From Valencia hispanica (taxonomy: Eukaryota > Chordata > Actinopteri > Cyprinodontiformes > Valenciidae): a stretch of DNA of 64,000 nt. How positions within the stretch are numbered: the first letter of the stretch is position 1; every line of letters begins with the position of its first letter. The notes beneath the pieces were generated by a model that was given only the letters and a program-made list of their open reading frames with translations, did no database searches and was not told the DNA's origin. Position numbers and translations under genes: made by a program. Shown here piece after piece: positions 9,236 to 24,200 of the stretch. The DNA lies in the NCBI GenBank assembly GCA_963556495.2, contig OY747705.1:23487501-23551500 (forward strand), in the 5' to 3' direction.

Positions 9236-12200
9236 CTACAAAACAAGATTAAAGGTATGTTCAAGGGAGAATATACATATGGCTGAAGAAAAAGACAAGA
9301 ACACAGATCTCTGTCCTGATAAATTTTATCAATAATCACCAAGGACAACATCTCATTTTATTATGCCAAAGAGTTAAATTGAATAAATTTTTTAAATAAT
9401 GTCAAGGCTATGTAGTTTCTGTATATAAGTATGGTATAAACCATTGACTAGTTGGTAAAGGCTGCTATTATAACTCATTGCTATTAAAGAATAGTCTTTG
9501 TAAAATTTCAAAACAGAAAACAGGACTTGAAACCTTTTGGAAAGTCTAGCAATTTTTCATAATACAGAAGTTGCTGATGTTAATAACCACTAATATAATG
9601 GACAGAAAAAATAAATTTTAGAGGAAGCTTTAAATCGGTCTTTCCCTTAATTTTTAGAGCAGATAAGCAATTTTACAACTTTCTGACACAAAGAAGCATT
9701 TGGGGTCCCCACTTTAAATAAAAAAAGTATTTAATTGCAAAGACTGCATGGCCAATTGATACAACCAGATTTTTTTTGTTTTTTTTGTCAAAAAGTTGCT
9801 AACAGGGACTTTGTTAAATGGATGTGTGGCTCTGTATTGGAGAAACATACATAGAAGGATGTAATGAATCCTTACTTTCCTCAAAGGTGCTTACATTTCA
9901 GTGCTGTTTCTGTTTTCCTTGTACCACAGTGCTTGTGTGCACTTGTGTTGTTAACGTTTGAGATTTGTAAACGTTTGGTTTCATTTCTTAGTTGAAATCA
10001 ATAATTCAAATGTGGAACCTCTGCGATGGATTGGCGACCTGTACAGGGTGTACATTGTTGGGGATTTTATTTCCTGATGTTATGGACACGGAGACGGAAA
10101 ATTAAGGAGAAGAAAGAAGGAAGATGAAGAAGAGAGGTAGGAAACAAAATGTCATGAGAGAGGGTGAGTTGAAAATACAAGAGAGGAAGGGGAACAAAGA
10201 AAACACAGGAAAACATTGAAGTCTGCCTCCATACCCACAGGACGGCAGAGAGAGGGGGAAAAACAAAACACGAAAAAGGAACATCGACCAAACAAAACCA
10301 ACCAAACATTGTGAACTAAGAATTACACAACCAAATCACACAAAAATAGATATAAAAATACAACAACAATGTCACAGAAAAACTCATGGTACCGATTAAT
10401 CAAGCTCTAGTAATGATAACCTCAGCCCAAGAATATATCCTTAAACACCAGAGACCCCACATCTATGTGTGTGTGTTAGCATGCTGGTGCATATAAGGTT
10501 TCTCCATAAGAGTGTTCGATAGTTGGTGTGAGAAGACATCAATCCGTCCCCCAGGAATCGATGCAGACATGAAGGAGATCGGAGCAAAGACGTCCAAAGG
10601 ACCGCCAGAGCCCCAGGCGGACCTGGGCGGGGCCGGCCGCATCTCCTAAGAGAGGAGAAAAGGAGAACCCCAGGGGAACATCCAGCGGCCACTATGCAGG
10701 GGCCCGGGGGGCAGCAGTGACGAGCCCACGGGCCCCGCCGGCAACCGGCCCCGCCGGCAACCGGCCACGCCGGGGCGGGCCGGTCAACAGACCGGGGGAG
10801 CCGGGGGCCCAGGGGCACCCCACCCCCCAGCAGGGACCCGACAAGGGACCCGGCCGACGAGGGGCCCCCGGCACTGCAGGGGCCCCTCGTCGGCCGCCCT
10901 AGGCCAATCCCCACCGCCAACATCCCAGCGCCCCACCAATAGCCGCAGGGGACGGACAGCATCCCCAGGCCGGGCTCAGTCAGCATCTGGACGCCAAGTT
11001 GTACCAGCTCCCGGGTCCTGATCCCGCGCAACGCAGGGCGCCGAGACCAGGCATCCAACGAGGGCCAGGGGCGGTCCAACCCGCCAATGAACCGACCACG
11101 CACGGTGCGCACAGAAGAGGTGATCAAACGAGCAGAGACGCCGGATCCGCATCCCGCCGAGCCACCGAGCAGGCACCACCCAACAATCCCAAACCTGGCA
11201 CCTCTAAAAGAGGTGCCCCAACCAACCAAAGGAAGATATCGGCCCAGCGCATCGGCCGACCGACACACCGGCCCCCCCAGGCCTGGCCAGGCACGCACCA
11301 GGTCCGAACCGGATTGACCACCGGCGCACCGGCAGGCAGGGGCCCCCGTCACCGGCGGGGAGTGACGGGGGGGAAATAGGCCCCCCATTAAGTGTAAGGC
11401 CTGAGGTGCGCCAGGCGAGGGGTCAGACCAAGATCCAACCTGACAGGTAGACAAAGACATACAGACACAGTCATACGTTCCCTCCCTCTTAAACACATAC
11501 ATTCTCACTGATTCACCAAGACACCCAAAAAAAATGACGCTGTACCCTCATTCACACACACCATGCACACTTTATGCTCCCAGGTCCAGGTACTGATGCC
11601 CCAGTAGAGCCACCACCCCCCGGACCCGGGAGGTGGACCCCCTACCTTGTAGGATGGAGACAAGCAGACCGCCAAGGGCCCCACAGTGGCAAAGCAGCCC
11701 GACAGCCCAGGACCCCGACCAGACCGCCTGTCCTCCTCCGGACCCCAACCCCTGATGGCCCGTAGCGAACAGGGGTGGGAAAAGACCCCTAGCCTCCATC
11801 CTTCCGCTCGAGTATGGTGTTGATGCGTGTTGTTATAATGTGCATTTAAAACAGAGGGGTGGGATGTGGGGGAGGCAGCCACACATCCCCCAACCCCCAC
11901 CCCGAGCCCTCAGTGTCTATATGTGGTTTAACAGTGGGCACCGGCAACAGAGGTGAAGCTGATTGTACCGCTCCCCCTCTGGATGCCGAAAAGTGTGCCC
12001 ACCCCAAAGTCCCTACATATGTGTTGTGTGAAAATGTTATAAGTGGGAGTGTCTAAGTTGTATATTAAAATTGGGACCCAGGACACCACGGGACAGCGAG
12101 GAGGGAAGCCCCTCCTCGCACCCCAGTGATGTGCCCATGCCCAAAGACCCTATATGAGTGGTAAAGTGATGGAGCGGATGGACAGAGGTGTCCAGGGATG

Positions 12201-15200
12201 GGGAGGGAAGGACTGGGAGACAAAATGTCTTCCCAGGGAGCCAGCTCCCCCACTGACCCCACTGGCTTCAAGGTTTCGAGTAACTCAAGGCAGAGGCATT
12301 GGGGCACAACACAGTTCAAGCTACAGAGATGACAGAAATGCTTTCAAACTCCAGTTTCTGATGTCATGTAATCTTTGGAAGTGCCCAAAGTGAAACACAC
12401 CTGAATCCAAAGTCTACAGAGTCCTGCTAATGACCGAATTATGTGATTCAGTTGTGTTGACGCAGAGACACATCTGAAAGTTAAATAACAAAGACTGGAG
12501 TTTGTCATCTGTGAACCACTGGAATCGAAAGCCACACCATCAAGGCAACCATGGATGTTGTTTGAACCTAAAGTGACTTTTAGGGTCAAACAAAATGTTT
12601 TTGTGGATAAAAAAAAGTAGACAGACTTACAGGCTTAGGTGCTATGATAGATGGTGTTCTTGGAATACCATTTTGACAACTAGATTACTATAGAGCAGCT
12701 AAACTTTCACAAGTAAAACATGGACTGATGATGTGAAGAAAAAATTGACTTTTGGCTGCTTCCATTCATTGCAGCCAAGTTTTACATCACCACAAAGATG
12801 GTTTCCTATTATTATCTGGGTACAGTTTGCTAACATTATGTATAGACAGTTGTTAAAAAAGGGACATCAGAGCGCATAAAAGTAACATTACTAGTCAGAA
12901 CCAAAGCAGAAATTACAACATCTACCAGAATTTGGTCAGAGTTTGGTCTTTTTTCATTATAATTTTCATCACCTATCACGGGTACTTTTGGACCTCGGTA
13001 CAATATTTGACACTGTTGATCATGATGTACTATTGGAACGACTGGAGAGCTGGTTCAGAGTCTCTGGTACAATACCTGGCTGGTTCAAGTCTTATCTTAA
13101 GAAAAGGAACTTGTTTGTGTCAATAGGAAATTTTTAAACAGAACAGACAGAAATCACATGTGGGGTACTCCAGGGCTCCATCCTGGGGCCCTTCCTATTT
13201 AATATCTACATGTTACCATTAGCCCAGATTATAACAACCAATAGGATATGCCACCACAACTATGCAGATGACACTCAACTGTACATTACAATGTCACCAG
13301 GTGACTTTGAACCCATCCAAACCCTAAGGCCTGGTTCACACCGGCCGCGGAAGCGTTGCGGAATGGAGACCGCTTTCATTCGCCACCCTTGTTAAACAAT
13401 GGTGTAGTTTACACCAGACGCAAAGTGCCTCGATCCTACGCGGCTGGCTCGCGCAGTGAGAGCGATCGTTTCAGTATCTGGTCTATTTTTTTTGCGAGAG
13501 CCGTGAGCAACCGCGTTAATTCTGGCAGGAAGTCACACCAAGACACACCAGACAATCCGGTCAATTTTCAAAATAAAAACAATTTTTCAAAATATATTTA
13601 AAAAAAATGTGTATCTAAACAAGACTATAGAGATGGAAATAAACAAACACATACACTTTATGATGTTATTTACTTACCCATGATGAAAAAAATTGCTCTG
13701 AAAAAACAACAGTTGAGCAGAAGCATTTGTCAACTGAGGGAGAGATATACGCGTTAGCTGCGAACAGGAGTGCAGCGGATTTTCGTGAGCGCGGCGCTTC
13801 CGCGGCCAGTGTGAACCAGCCATAAGCGAATGCATTGAGCAAATCAATGGATGGATGTGCCAAGATTTTCTCCAGCTGAACAGAAAAAAAACCTGAAATG
13901 GTTATCTTTGGACCTAAAGAGGAGCGATCAAGCATCAGCATACAGCTTCAGTTAATACAGCTTGAAACTACTGATCAGGCCCGAAATCTAGGTTTAGTAA
14001 TGGACTAGTAACCTTCAGGGTCACATAAAAGCAATAACAAGGTCAGCCTTCTATCATCTGATTAATATTTCTAGGATTAAAGGACTAATGTCACAACAGG
14101 ACCTCAAAAAACGCATCCATGCATTTATCTTCAGTCGAAATGATTACTGCAACAGTGTGCTCTCAGGTCTTTCTAAAAAGTCAATCAGACAGCTGCAGAG
14201 GATCCAGAATGCTGCTGTTGTTTGCGTACTCACTAGTACCAGGAAAGTAGAGCACATTACCCCAGTTCTAAAGTTACTTAAACTGGCTCTAAACAAGACT
14301 CTAAACAATAAGACTCTAAACAATTGCCTCAAAAAACATTTTTCTCCCGACTTTTGCCTTCCCACTGGATAAATTGATGCATCAATTTCCACTGTATGAC
14401 ATAAACTCACATATGAGCTGCTGATTTTGTTATGACCGTTCTTTTGTGTGACCATTGTATTATTGCCCAAGTTTGGGGTTCCTCACAACATTATTCTTAA
14501 CAATTATTTGCAACATTCTTGGCTGCTTTGTTCTGCTTTTTTCTTTCACTTTTTATGGGTTTTTATTAAATAAATTTATCGACTCTGGGCATAAAAAATT
14601 ATTTAACTTTCATGACCTATGAGCCGAAAATACTAATGAAAAGGATCTGTTGCAACAATGAAAAATATATGCCCTTTAAAAATACACTACAGGTAACAGA
14701 AGAGAACATAGCCTGAAGCAAGACTTAGCTTTAAGCCTCGTGATTCCTTTATCTGCTAGACAATGACTAAATTGAAAGAAGCATTCCATGTCAAAATTCA
14801 GTCTGAACTATTATCCTCAAGGCCCTACTGAAAACTGAAATAGAACTTAAGTCACTGCACATAGACAGATAAAGACAGACAGGTGATGCTGTGGGGCTGA
14901 TGGTGAGATGATGAGATTGGTATTGCATTAATCATGGTAATTATTTAAACCGCACTGGGGCCTTCACTTATGCAACCAGGTGGAAAGAAGAGGCAAATTG
15001 TTTTGGTACTTTAAACTCTGACAACTTTCCCCCCTGCACCTCCCACGGGTCTTCAATATTGTTAAACAAATTTCTGATGCTGCAGACATCAATAAATCTT
15101 CTGGGAGTTATTCTGAATGTGCTCTAGCTATTAAGTGTAGTGTGGTTTGTACTGACCTCTTGATTGAGAAAGCAATAGAGGACTGCAACAAGAAGCCCCT

Positions 15201-18200
15201 GTAAAAGAGATGAATTGCATTATTAATTGCTGCATATACTGGATTTCAGATGTGTTTTGTGTTATTGCTTTTCTAGATGACAGTAATTGTTGTACCTTGC
15301 TTTATTCACATTCACAGCACAGCTCAACCACAGATATGCATACAAACAGTTTATAGCAATGCTGCAAGAGTTGTATGTTTTAGGTCTATGAGAGCACAGA
15401 TATGTGCAAATGTTTTAAATTACCTTCAAGTTCTTTTTGGTTTGATTCTAAGTAATCAGAGTTTCTTCTGATCTAAATCTGTACATACTCAAAAGTAATT
15501 TTCGGTCATGGTCTGACCATGACAGCATATTGTGCACTGTTTGCCTAAAAAATGAGAAAAGTGTACAAGTAGACTACAGTGTCAGAGCTAATTAAAGAGC
15601 AACTCACCCCTAAATCAACTTTTTATTTTGATGATAAACTGTATAAATGAGTGGCTAATAGTGCTGTCTACATGTCTGGTCATTGTTTTTGGTATTTTAG
15701 TACATTTTAGTAAAAATATACATTTTCAACCAAAAACTGTCAGTGTGGCGACCTCTTCAGGTTAAAACTTTACACTGCACTTGAATTTGAACCGGACATT
15801 ACTACTGACGTCAGCCATCTTGCCACTGTGGAGTATAAAACAAGCCCAGTCTCAGCCACGCCTCCGTAGCGAGTTGAAGTTGGAATAGCAAGGAAGTCTT
15901 GACACCGCCCAGGATCCCCCCCCCATGATCCCCCCCAGGATCTTCTTCGGTCCGCCAGGAAACGCCTCCTTTTGCCGCATTTTTCAAACCGGAAATATAG
16001 TCAGAGTAAGACTCTGGTAGGGGGGTGTGGTGTGTTTAGAGTGCTCTGGTCTGCTCAGAAGGACGTCGGGACCGCTCCATCACAAATGGGGAATATTAAT
16101 TATGTCGGATTGTCTTGGCCTAATATCATAGCGTTTGTGGTGTGTTGCGAGGACAACCGAGCATGCTGCCTGTCGAATTCGACGTGTAGCCAATCAGAAA
16201 GCAAGGTGACAGGCAGCAATACGCCTTGGTAGCATCTATTATTATTTCCAAGTGTTGGCTAATTTGACCACAGTCACCAAATGCATAGAAATAGATCAGT
16301 CAGAGCAAAGTGTGTAACCACATTTCCCTGCTGGAAATATTTCATAGATTTATTTCACATAGAGTGAAATATTTAAAACCTTTTTTTCTATTTTCATGAT
16401 TATGGCTTACAGATAATGAAAAGCCCAAAAATGTAAATATTGTGAAAAAGTTTAATACTGGAAACTCATGGTGTCAAACTGTAATGAGTTAATTATTTAT
16501 TTATTTTTTGTCAAGTTTTGTGGCCACAGTGACCTTTATTTGATAGTGGATAGTACAGAAATAGGAGAGACATCCGGCAAAGGTCCACTGGGATGGGAGT
16601 CGAACCCGGGACGATCGGTTCAAGGGCTGAGGCCTTTGAACATGGGGTGCCTGTCTTAACCATTGTGCTACGTGACACCCCGTAGTCAGTTAATTAACTC
16701 AAAACACCTGAAATGATCTCTCAGTCTCGGTCAGTAGGCTACCTAATAATGGGAAAGACTGCTGATTTGACAGATGTACAGAAGACAGTGATCGACACCC
16801 ACAAGATGGAGGTCTGGGGTCACATTTTTCACCCATTTCCCATCCGTGTCCCATATACAAGTGTTGTCTGGGAAATGGAAATCTAATCTGCAATCAATGC
16901 AAATATTGCTCAACATAAAACCTTCGAAAAATATACTGTTAAAAATTAAATATGTGTAAGATTTGAAAATTTTCACAATTAGGACTTATCTACATATTTC
17001 ATCAAAAATACGTAGCTGAAAGAAGAAATAAATAAATATGTAACATTATAAGTACATGGGTACAACTTGATCTGTGTACAGGTATGAATGGAAGCAGGTT
17101 GGGAGGGGGCTTTTTTGATAAGTTCACATTTGCACCTGAAAGGATCCCAAGCAGAGCTCGATATAAAAGCGTAGGTCGTTTAGGTAGTCAGGCAGAAAAC
17201 TGAAGAACATGTAGTGGGTTCCAAAGAGGGGGATGAGGAGGAGGGTTGACTTGGTCAGGCGTCTGTTGCACAGAAAGAAATAAATTACACATAGCAGAGA
17301 TGAAACTTCCTGTGGGAGACATTTAGAGTTGGTCTCATCTGAATGCTGCCGATAGCCTGATGCAAGCCGGCAAATGGATGATCGGATGTCAGTTGTGAGG
17401 TCTTCTCTGTGTGTGTGTGGGTGTGTGCGTGCCTGTGTGTGCATGTGTGTGCGTGCATGTGTGTGTGTGTGATAAGTATAGACACGTTGTAGCTAAAGAA
17501 ATCGAGTCAAGCATCTGCTAACTTACCTGATATGCTCAGTCTATTAGAGAGCCTATTTCAATTAGAAATTCTGATAAGGCTCTTGGTATGAGGAAAGGTA
17601 GACGTGGCCAGACTGAGTAGATTGTTGTTCAGCATGTAGGGTAGATGAATTATTCAGTACACCCTACGAGTGTATCAACAGTTTTTGTGCAAAATGCATC
17701 TTTTAACATCCAAGAGCTAAAAAGTATTTAAAGAAGTGTCAATCATCACTCTGTAAAAGTGCAAGAGTTTACCACAAGTAAGCCACAGAGCCAAGACTCT
17801 GAAAAATCTGCACTTTGTCTGGGTAAGAGGAATCTAAATCTAATAAAAGCAATCCTCAGACCTCAAGGTTACAAACAGGCATTTTCTTTAAAATATTTCC
17901 AGCAGACTTCAGTTGTCGCTGGATTTAAGATTTACATACAATCAGCATACAGTATGTGAGATGAGAAAGTGCATCTCTGCTCTGACTTCTCTGTCGGAGA
18001 ATTACTATACCTGTACTGAGAGGAGTTATTGAACTGGATCAGCCGTGGATTTAGCTTCTGTATGAGGATTCTGATGATGTTCACGAATAGCATAAAATTG
18101 ACCTGTTGATAAAGAAACACAAAATGATGTCTGTATTATTTATGTTCTCACAGGCATGAAATAAAAGAAAATATTTATACTGATGTGTTTAATAAATGTG

Positions 18201-21200
18201 AAGGCAAAGCAACAATCAGCCGGCTGTAAAATTGACTTGGACTGGTGTTCGCGGAAATTTTATACTCTGCTTCAATAGCATAAAAAAAAATTTCTGGGAC
18301 CTTTTCTCTGAAATGTCTCTAAAATAAAATCCCTTTTACAACCAGTAATGGTTGTTGCACGAATGGAGCTCTGGGCAAGCCCTTCCCTCTGTGTTCCCCT
18401 AAACCTTGCTTACAGTACTTCACACTTCCTGTGATACTGAATACAACAACATACACACTCACTCCAATGATGAAGCCCGTTCTGAAAAAGCACAACTTTT
18501 TACTGTGTAAGTTATTGCAGGTTGTTAGGTAAAAAGAGTACAGTGTTTTGTTGTTTAAATCACACAGGGGCTTCCATTCCCTGATGACTGGACACTGAAA
18601 TAAGCAATAAAAAACTCTCTTGGGGTGCAGCTAGCTACTTTTACTTTTTTTCTGTTGCTCTCTATCCTATGACATTCTGGGTGGTGAACTATGTTTTCCC
18701 ATATCAAAAGCCATCACTGCACATAACAAACTGTATGATCCTATACGAACAAAAGTTAATACGTTGTTTTGGCAGAATGGGAGCATTTACCGCAATAGAG
18801 ACAACAATTGGTCCCTTAATGATCCACCAGTAAGGCGAATCCTTAGTATTGTCCCAACATCTGTAGAGGAAGACATTTTGAAATGTTTATCTCAGTTATT
18901 TATAGTTGAACTTTTTCTTTGATATAAATGGAGCTTAAGAAAAAAAATTAATTAACTTCTGGACAAGTAACAAATAACCTTAGCTAAACTGAGCATAAAT
19001 AATAAAGTGCATTTAGGTTAAGTGCAGAAAAACTATTTATCACCTAAATTAAAACGTAAACTTCACACCTAAACTAATTTCATAACTTAATGAAGCGCTT
19101 TACTGTGGTTCAGTCTTTTTAATTGCTTTGACTGAATAATATAAATGAATACCAAAAAGTATGAAGTTTTATACAAACTCTGTGTCCTCAAAATACACCC
19201 TGGATCCAACCCACAGTAGTATAAAGACAACAGGCACACCTGTAGAGAGGCAGGAAACCAAAATTAATGTCAAGAGACATAATCAAGACACACTGCGAAG
19301 GCACAATCATAGTTAGACTGTTATTAGTCTATGAATCTGAAATGTCTTATATATCTTCACTGATCTGTGCTGCAATTACTTAGAGTGGATTCTGTTTTTG
19401 GAAGCTTTATGCATTTATTTCATTTTGCCAGTTAACTTATAATGAACATATGGTATCAAGGACGTTGAAAACTTTGTTACATATCTACATGTAATCTACA
19501 CACATATCTGCACCCTGTTGGAGTCAGAGACCTCAAAGAGAACTTGAAATTACCCATGACAGGTTGACAAAGTAGCTTGAATGTCATAGCAACATCATCA
19601 TCATCATTTAAAGCTAATTTAATATTTTCTGTTACTAGCTGTAAATAAATCCGTAGGTAATGATCCTATTATCCTATTTTGAACCCTGTTAAACAACTGT
19701 TAAGTTTTAGTTTAATTTTTAAAAGAATATTGTGTTTTTCAACATAATATGTAGTAAATGTTATATTGACAGTCTTAGCAGTTATATTGAGGTGTGATTT
19801 GTTGCAGTCAGATACCTGTTTGTTTTTGTTTGCTTTAGTTTGTCTGCACAGAGCATTTGGGAACCACACAGATGTTTTTGGTAGTCACACTGTTTTTTTT
19901 TTATTTCTCTACGTTTGTGAATTATTATGAGGAATGTGTTTAAGGCAGATTAGGTATACATAGTTGCATTTATGTTCCCTCTACATTCAAATCAAATCAA
20001 ACTTTATTTATAAAGCGCTTTTCAAACCACAACAAAGTTTCTGAAAGTGCTTTACAGATTAAAATGACCCACAATCCCCCCCCCACTTTACCAAAACCCA
20101 AAAGTAAAAAACATCACCACAACTATAACCCCCCATCTCCCATGCACACACACACAGAAAAGCTACAATAGACAAAAGCAGAACGGGCTGAGTACAGATG
20201 AGCCAGGAAACGACATCACGGGAGCCATCTACATCGGCAGCAGCAGATCAACAGCAGCAGCCAAGGCACTGACCCAGGGAGCCCAGAGGAGGGAGGGCTG
20301 GTACCCCCACCTCCACCCAAGCACCACCTGGAGAGCACCAAGGCAGCCACAGCCGACCACCGCCCCCGAGGCAGAGGGCTCCCACAGAGGAAACACTGGA
20401 AGGAAAACTAAAATAAGTTTAAATATTAAAATTAAAACAATTATAAGATATGATCAAATAAAAATACAAAGCAGATAAACAATATTTGATAAATAGCCAG
20501 CTAAAAGCTAAAAAGAAATTCAATCAAAACATGAAGAGTAATTAAACAGATTTAATAAATAATAATCAGTTAAAAGCTATATTAAAAAGGTGAGTCTTGA
20601 GCCTGCTCTTAAAAACATGAAAGTTCTCTGCGGCCCTGAGGTTCTCTGGCAGCCTGTTCCAGAGGTGAGGGCCATAATAATGGAAAGACGCCTCGCCATG
20701 CTTGTGTGTCCGGACTTTAGGGATGACGAGGAGACGGCTGCCAGAGGAGCGCAGAGACCGCGAAGGTTCATACGGTAAAAGCAATTCCGAAAGATAAGAA
20801 GGCCCAAGACCATTAAGACACTTAAAAATTATTAAAAGAATCTTAAAATCGATCCTAAAACGTACAGGGAGCCAATGCAGTGATTCTAAGACAGGTGAAA
20901 TGTGTTCCCGCCTCCTGGTCTTAGTCAGGACACGTGCTGCTGAATTTTGTAAAAGCTGTAAACCTGAGATATACTTTTTGGGAAGACCAGAAAGCAGGGC
21001 ATTACAGTAATCAATCCTACTAGTGATAAAAGCATGCATCAGCGTCTCCGTATTGGCCACAGAGAATAGGGCGGACTCTGGCGATGTTCTTTAAGTGATA
21101 AAAAGCTATTTTAGTAATATTTTTTATGTGAGGAATAAAAGTCAGTTCAGAGTTAAAAATCACGCCCAGGTTCTTCACTTGTAAAGAGGGATTAAAAGAC

Positions 21201-24200
21201 AGTGATTGTAGTTTTGGTAAAAGCTTCTCTCTCTGAGCCTCAGGACCGATGACTAAAACGTCAGTTTTGTCCTGGTTGAGTTGGAGAAAATTTTCTGCCA
21301 TCCAGGATTTAATGTCTAAAATGCAGTTACATTAATGTATGCATGTTTGTTACATTAAGATGGACTATAAAATGAGTATTTAAAATATAAATATTTACCA
21401 ATTTACATTACATCAATTCATTGCTCATCCTGTCTGATCATTTTCACCCCATTTAACTTTTGCTGTGGTTTTTTATTTAATAACTATATGGGTGATGGGA
21501 CTCAATGTAATTTTCCTAAAAAATGCAATCCGTTCTATCATCATTTAACTTCAATATTAGCTCTAAGCAACTTCAAAACTAGTTCTGAAAATGTAGTCAT
21601 ACAATCTGATGCTAAAAGGACCCAGCAGGGACAATATAAAAGTGAGATAAATGGTGGGCATTGGGCTTAGCTGTAGGTGGGTATCCAAATGAATTATTCC
21701 TACTCCTCCAACAACCTTAATCTGGCTCTGCTATCCCAGTAGATCTTTTACAAATATAAAATGAAAGTAACATATTAAAATTACTTTCCACATTGCAACC
21801 GAGAAAACAAAATATTTTTCTTAGCAAACCAAAGGCAAGCTTGATGGACTATATTCAAAACTACCCTTATATTTGGCTACCGGGAGTTGTGAAAAATGCA
21901 GGTATCAGATTGTGACATGGTTTCATCAAGTACCGGTAGTCCTAAATGACTCGGCTAATATCATGGAAAGAAAATTAAGATAGACAGCAGTAATTTAGAA
22001 TAAATCTATTTACTTGCATTAAAAAAGACAAATATGTTTAAAGTGCAAAAACAGAGTGAAAAGCAACATTTAAATTTAAAGATGAGTAAATTAGCATGCA
22101 CTCATAAATCTCCCCAACACTATGTAGTAAAGCCATTCACTTGACATCTATAGCTTGGAACTTACAGAGACAAACACATATTAATTATCTTTTGCTTCCT
22201 AAATGCTGCCGGATGAGCTTCTCACCCCATCCCAGCATACTGAAGCCCCAAAGGCATGGGCGGCTGTGGTAGAAAGAGGAGAGCAACAGGGAATTGAGGT
22301 AGAGCGCCTCCACCAGGAGCCAAAAGAAATTAGTCATCATACAGTAGTGGCAGAAAACCACAGAAGCCTTGCAGGCAAACTGGACAGAAAAAGAACAGAC
22401 AGAGAGTTAATAATTAGATAGCAAATTCTACCCCAAACCCTTCTGTTGTCAGCGTAATCATCTTACTGTGGATAGGGTGCAGTGGTTGGTGTCATAACTT
22501 GGAAACAGATTTGCATCCTTTATGAACACGGCCACAGATTTCAGGATAAAAGAGAGGAAGAGCTGGATGTGAATGAAGTTCCTGGCACATCTCAGCCTCC
22601 TGTTGAAAAATATGCAAACAAACACAGCGCTGAAGGGTATAATGTGCAACAATTACAAAAAGAAAATTTCTTTAAAATCTTTCAGCTAAACTGATAAACA
22701 GTTTCCTTTCCCAGATTATTTTGGGATTTATGTCTTTTTGGTTGTTAGGTGTTTAATTTACATAATTAATTGCTCATTTAATTTTCCCCCAAAAATTTTT
22801 TTTTAATTTCTAAATATTCCCTTTTGGTGGTTCGCTGTACCAAATATGTTTTGAAGTCCTTTATAACTAGACTGAAATCAGTCTAACATTAACATTATTT
22901 TCAGAGTGGGTTTCCACAGCTCCTCATCCTCATAAAATTGGTTGAATAAGTTATTTCTTTCTTTTAATTATTTATCTTATTATAAAATATATATAGTTTT
23001 GTCTTTCTGTTTACTTAATTTAACCATTTCGCGCGTCTTTTTTTTATTTTAGTGGTTGTATGTTTGTCTGGCTGTTTTTAACTTCTCTGTTGCACTTTTT
23101 GTTCAATTTGGCTGTGTGACAGGCCTTATTTGATAGCGGCAGAAAACATTTGATGCCTCTCTTCAACTTGATTAGTCATTAAATCAAGTTGAAGCAGAAT
23201 TAAATGAAATTATACTATAAGGTGATAAAAAAGGTTTCTGCCAAGTGATTCTGGTGCTAGACGAGGGCTTGAGTAAGGGCTGGTCATTCCCACTTTCAAA
23301 AAGTTTAGTTTTCCACAGCTAGAGAGGCAACTTGGTGCCATGTTATTGAATAACTAAAAAAGTCTCTTCTGGTAAATGTTATCTCCCTCTTTATCTGTAA
23401 TGAGCATATCAACACATCAGTTTTTTTGTTTGCCCTGCAACAGATGTCGTATATCACTAGCTTGATTCAACACTGTTTAAAGCAACAGGTCTGTACTAAT
23501 TCGCTTTACAATTAAGAACTGTGTTTCTGTTGTAAAAATTAGTCAAACTAATTAAAAACTACCTGAAAAGTTTTGAAAGAACATACAAGTGGGGTAAAAA
23601 CAGCAACTACAGTATGAGCACAGTTCTGTGCAGTGCATTGACCTAGATTTACTATTTGATGTGTAATACTAAAACAAAGTGTGGTAGGCAAAATGCTGTC
23701 TAGTGATGAATTTCTGGGCAACTACGACTGTCTTTAACTATCAAGCTCAAACCTGAAGAGCAACAGGATGAACACAGCAACAGCCAGCACCCCCAGAGAG
23801 ATGCTGTAACCGATGGTGTATATCAGCTTCACAGTGGCAAAGTACGACTGCTCCGTCTAAAAGCAGAGCAAGAAAGAAGAATTTGTGTGAAAGGACATTA
23901 TACTAAAATATCAAAGCTGTCAGGCTTCAAAATAAATAAGTAAAGAGTAATGTCTCTAAATAAGACCAAATTACTGGAAAAGTTGAGACTTAACTGTACT
24001 TAAGAGATTGCTATGAAACAAATGCAGGTAAGGTCCTATCAATGCAGCTTTTAGAACATTTACAAGGCTTTTTACATCAAAACAAAAAGTGCACCATCTC
24101 ACTGCAAAGCCAGTGTCCTCCAAAAGCAACAGTATGATTAAGTACCATTCTCGTCTTTTCTCGGAAATTAGATAATTTCAGCTATTTCTTACTGAGTGAC

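Noticed and set aside
10441..11508. A 355-residue open frame on the minus strand and several overlapping Gly/Pro/Arg-rich frames
   Set aside because: It lies in an extremely GC-rich repeat (L1 3' UTR copy); stops are rare by composition, all frames are open on both strands, and no domain is recognisable.
16590..16683. A functional tRNA gene
   Set aside because: Only A- and B-box-like motifs are present. The arms do not pair as a tRNA and the segment continues into a SINE body.
17124..22694. VIP or PACAP receptor as the identity of the minus-strand GPCR
   Set aside because: The short C-terminal tail, [22 protein letters not shown] and FSFLPD fit GHRHR better. A PRP-type paralogue of GHRHR is not excluded.
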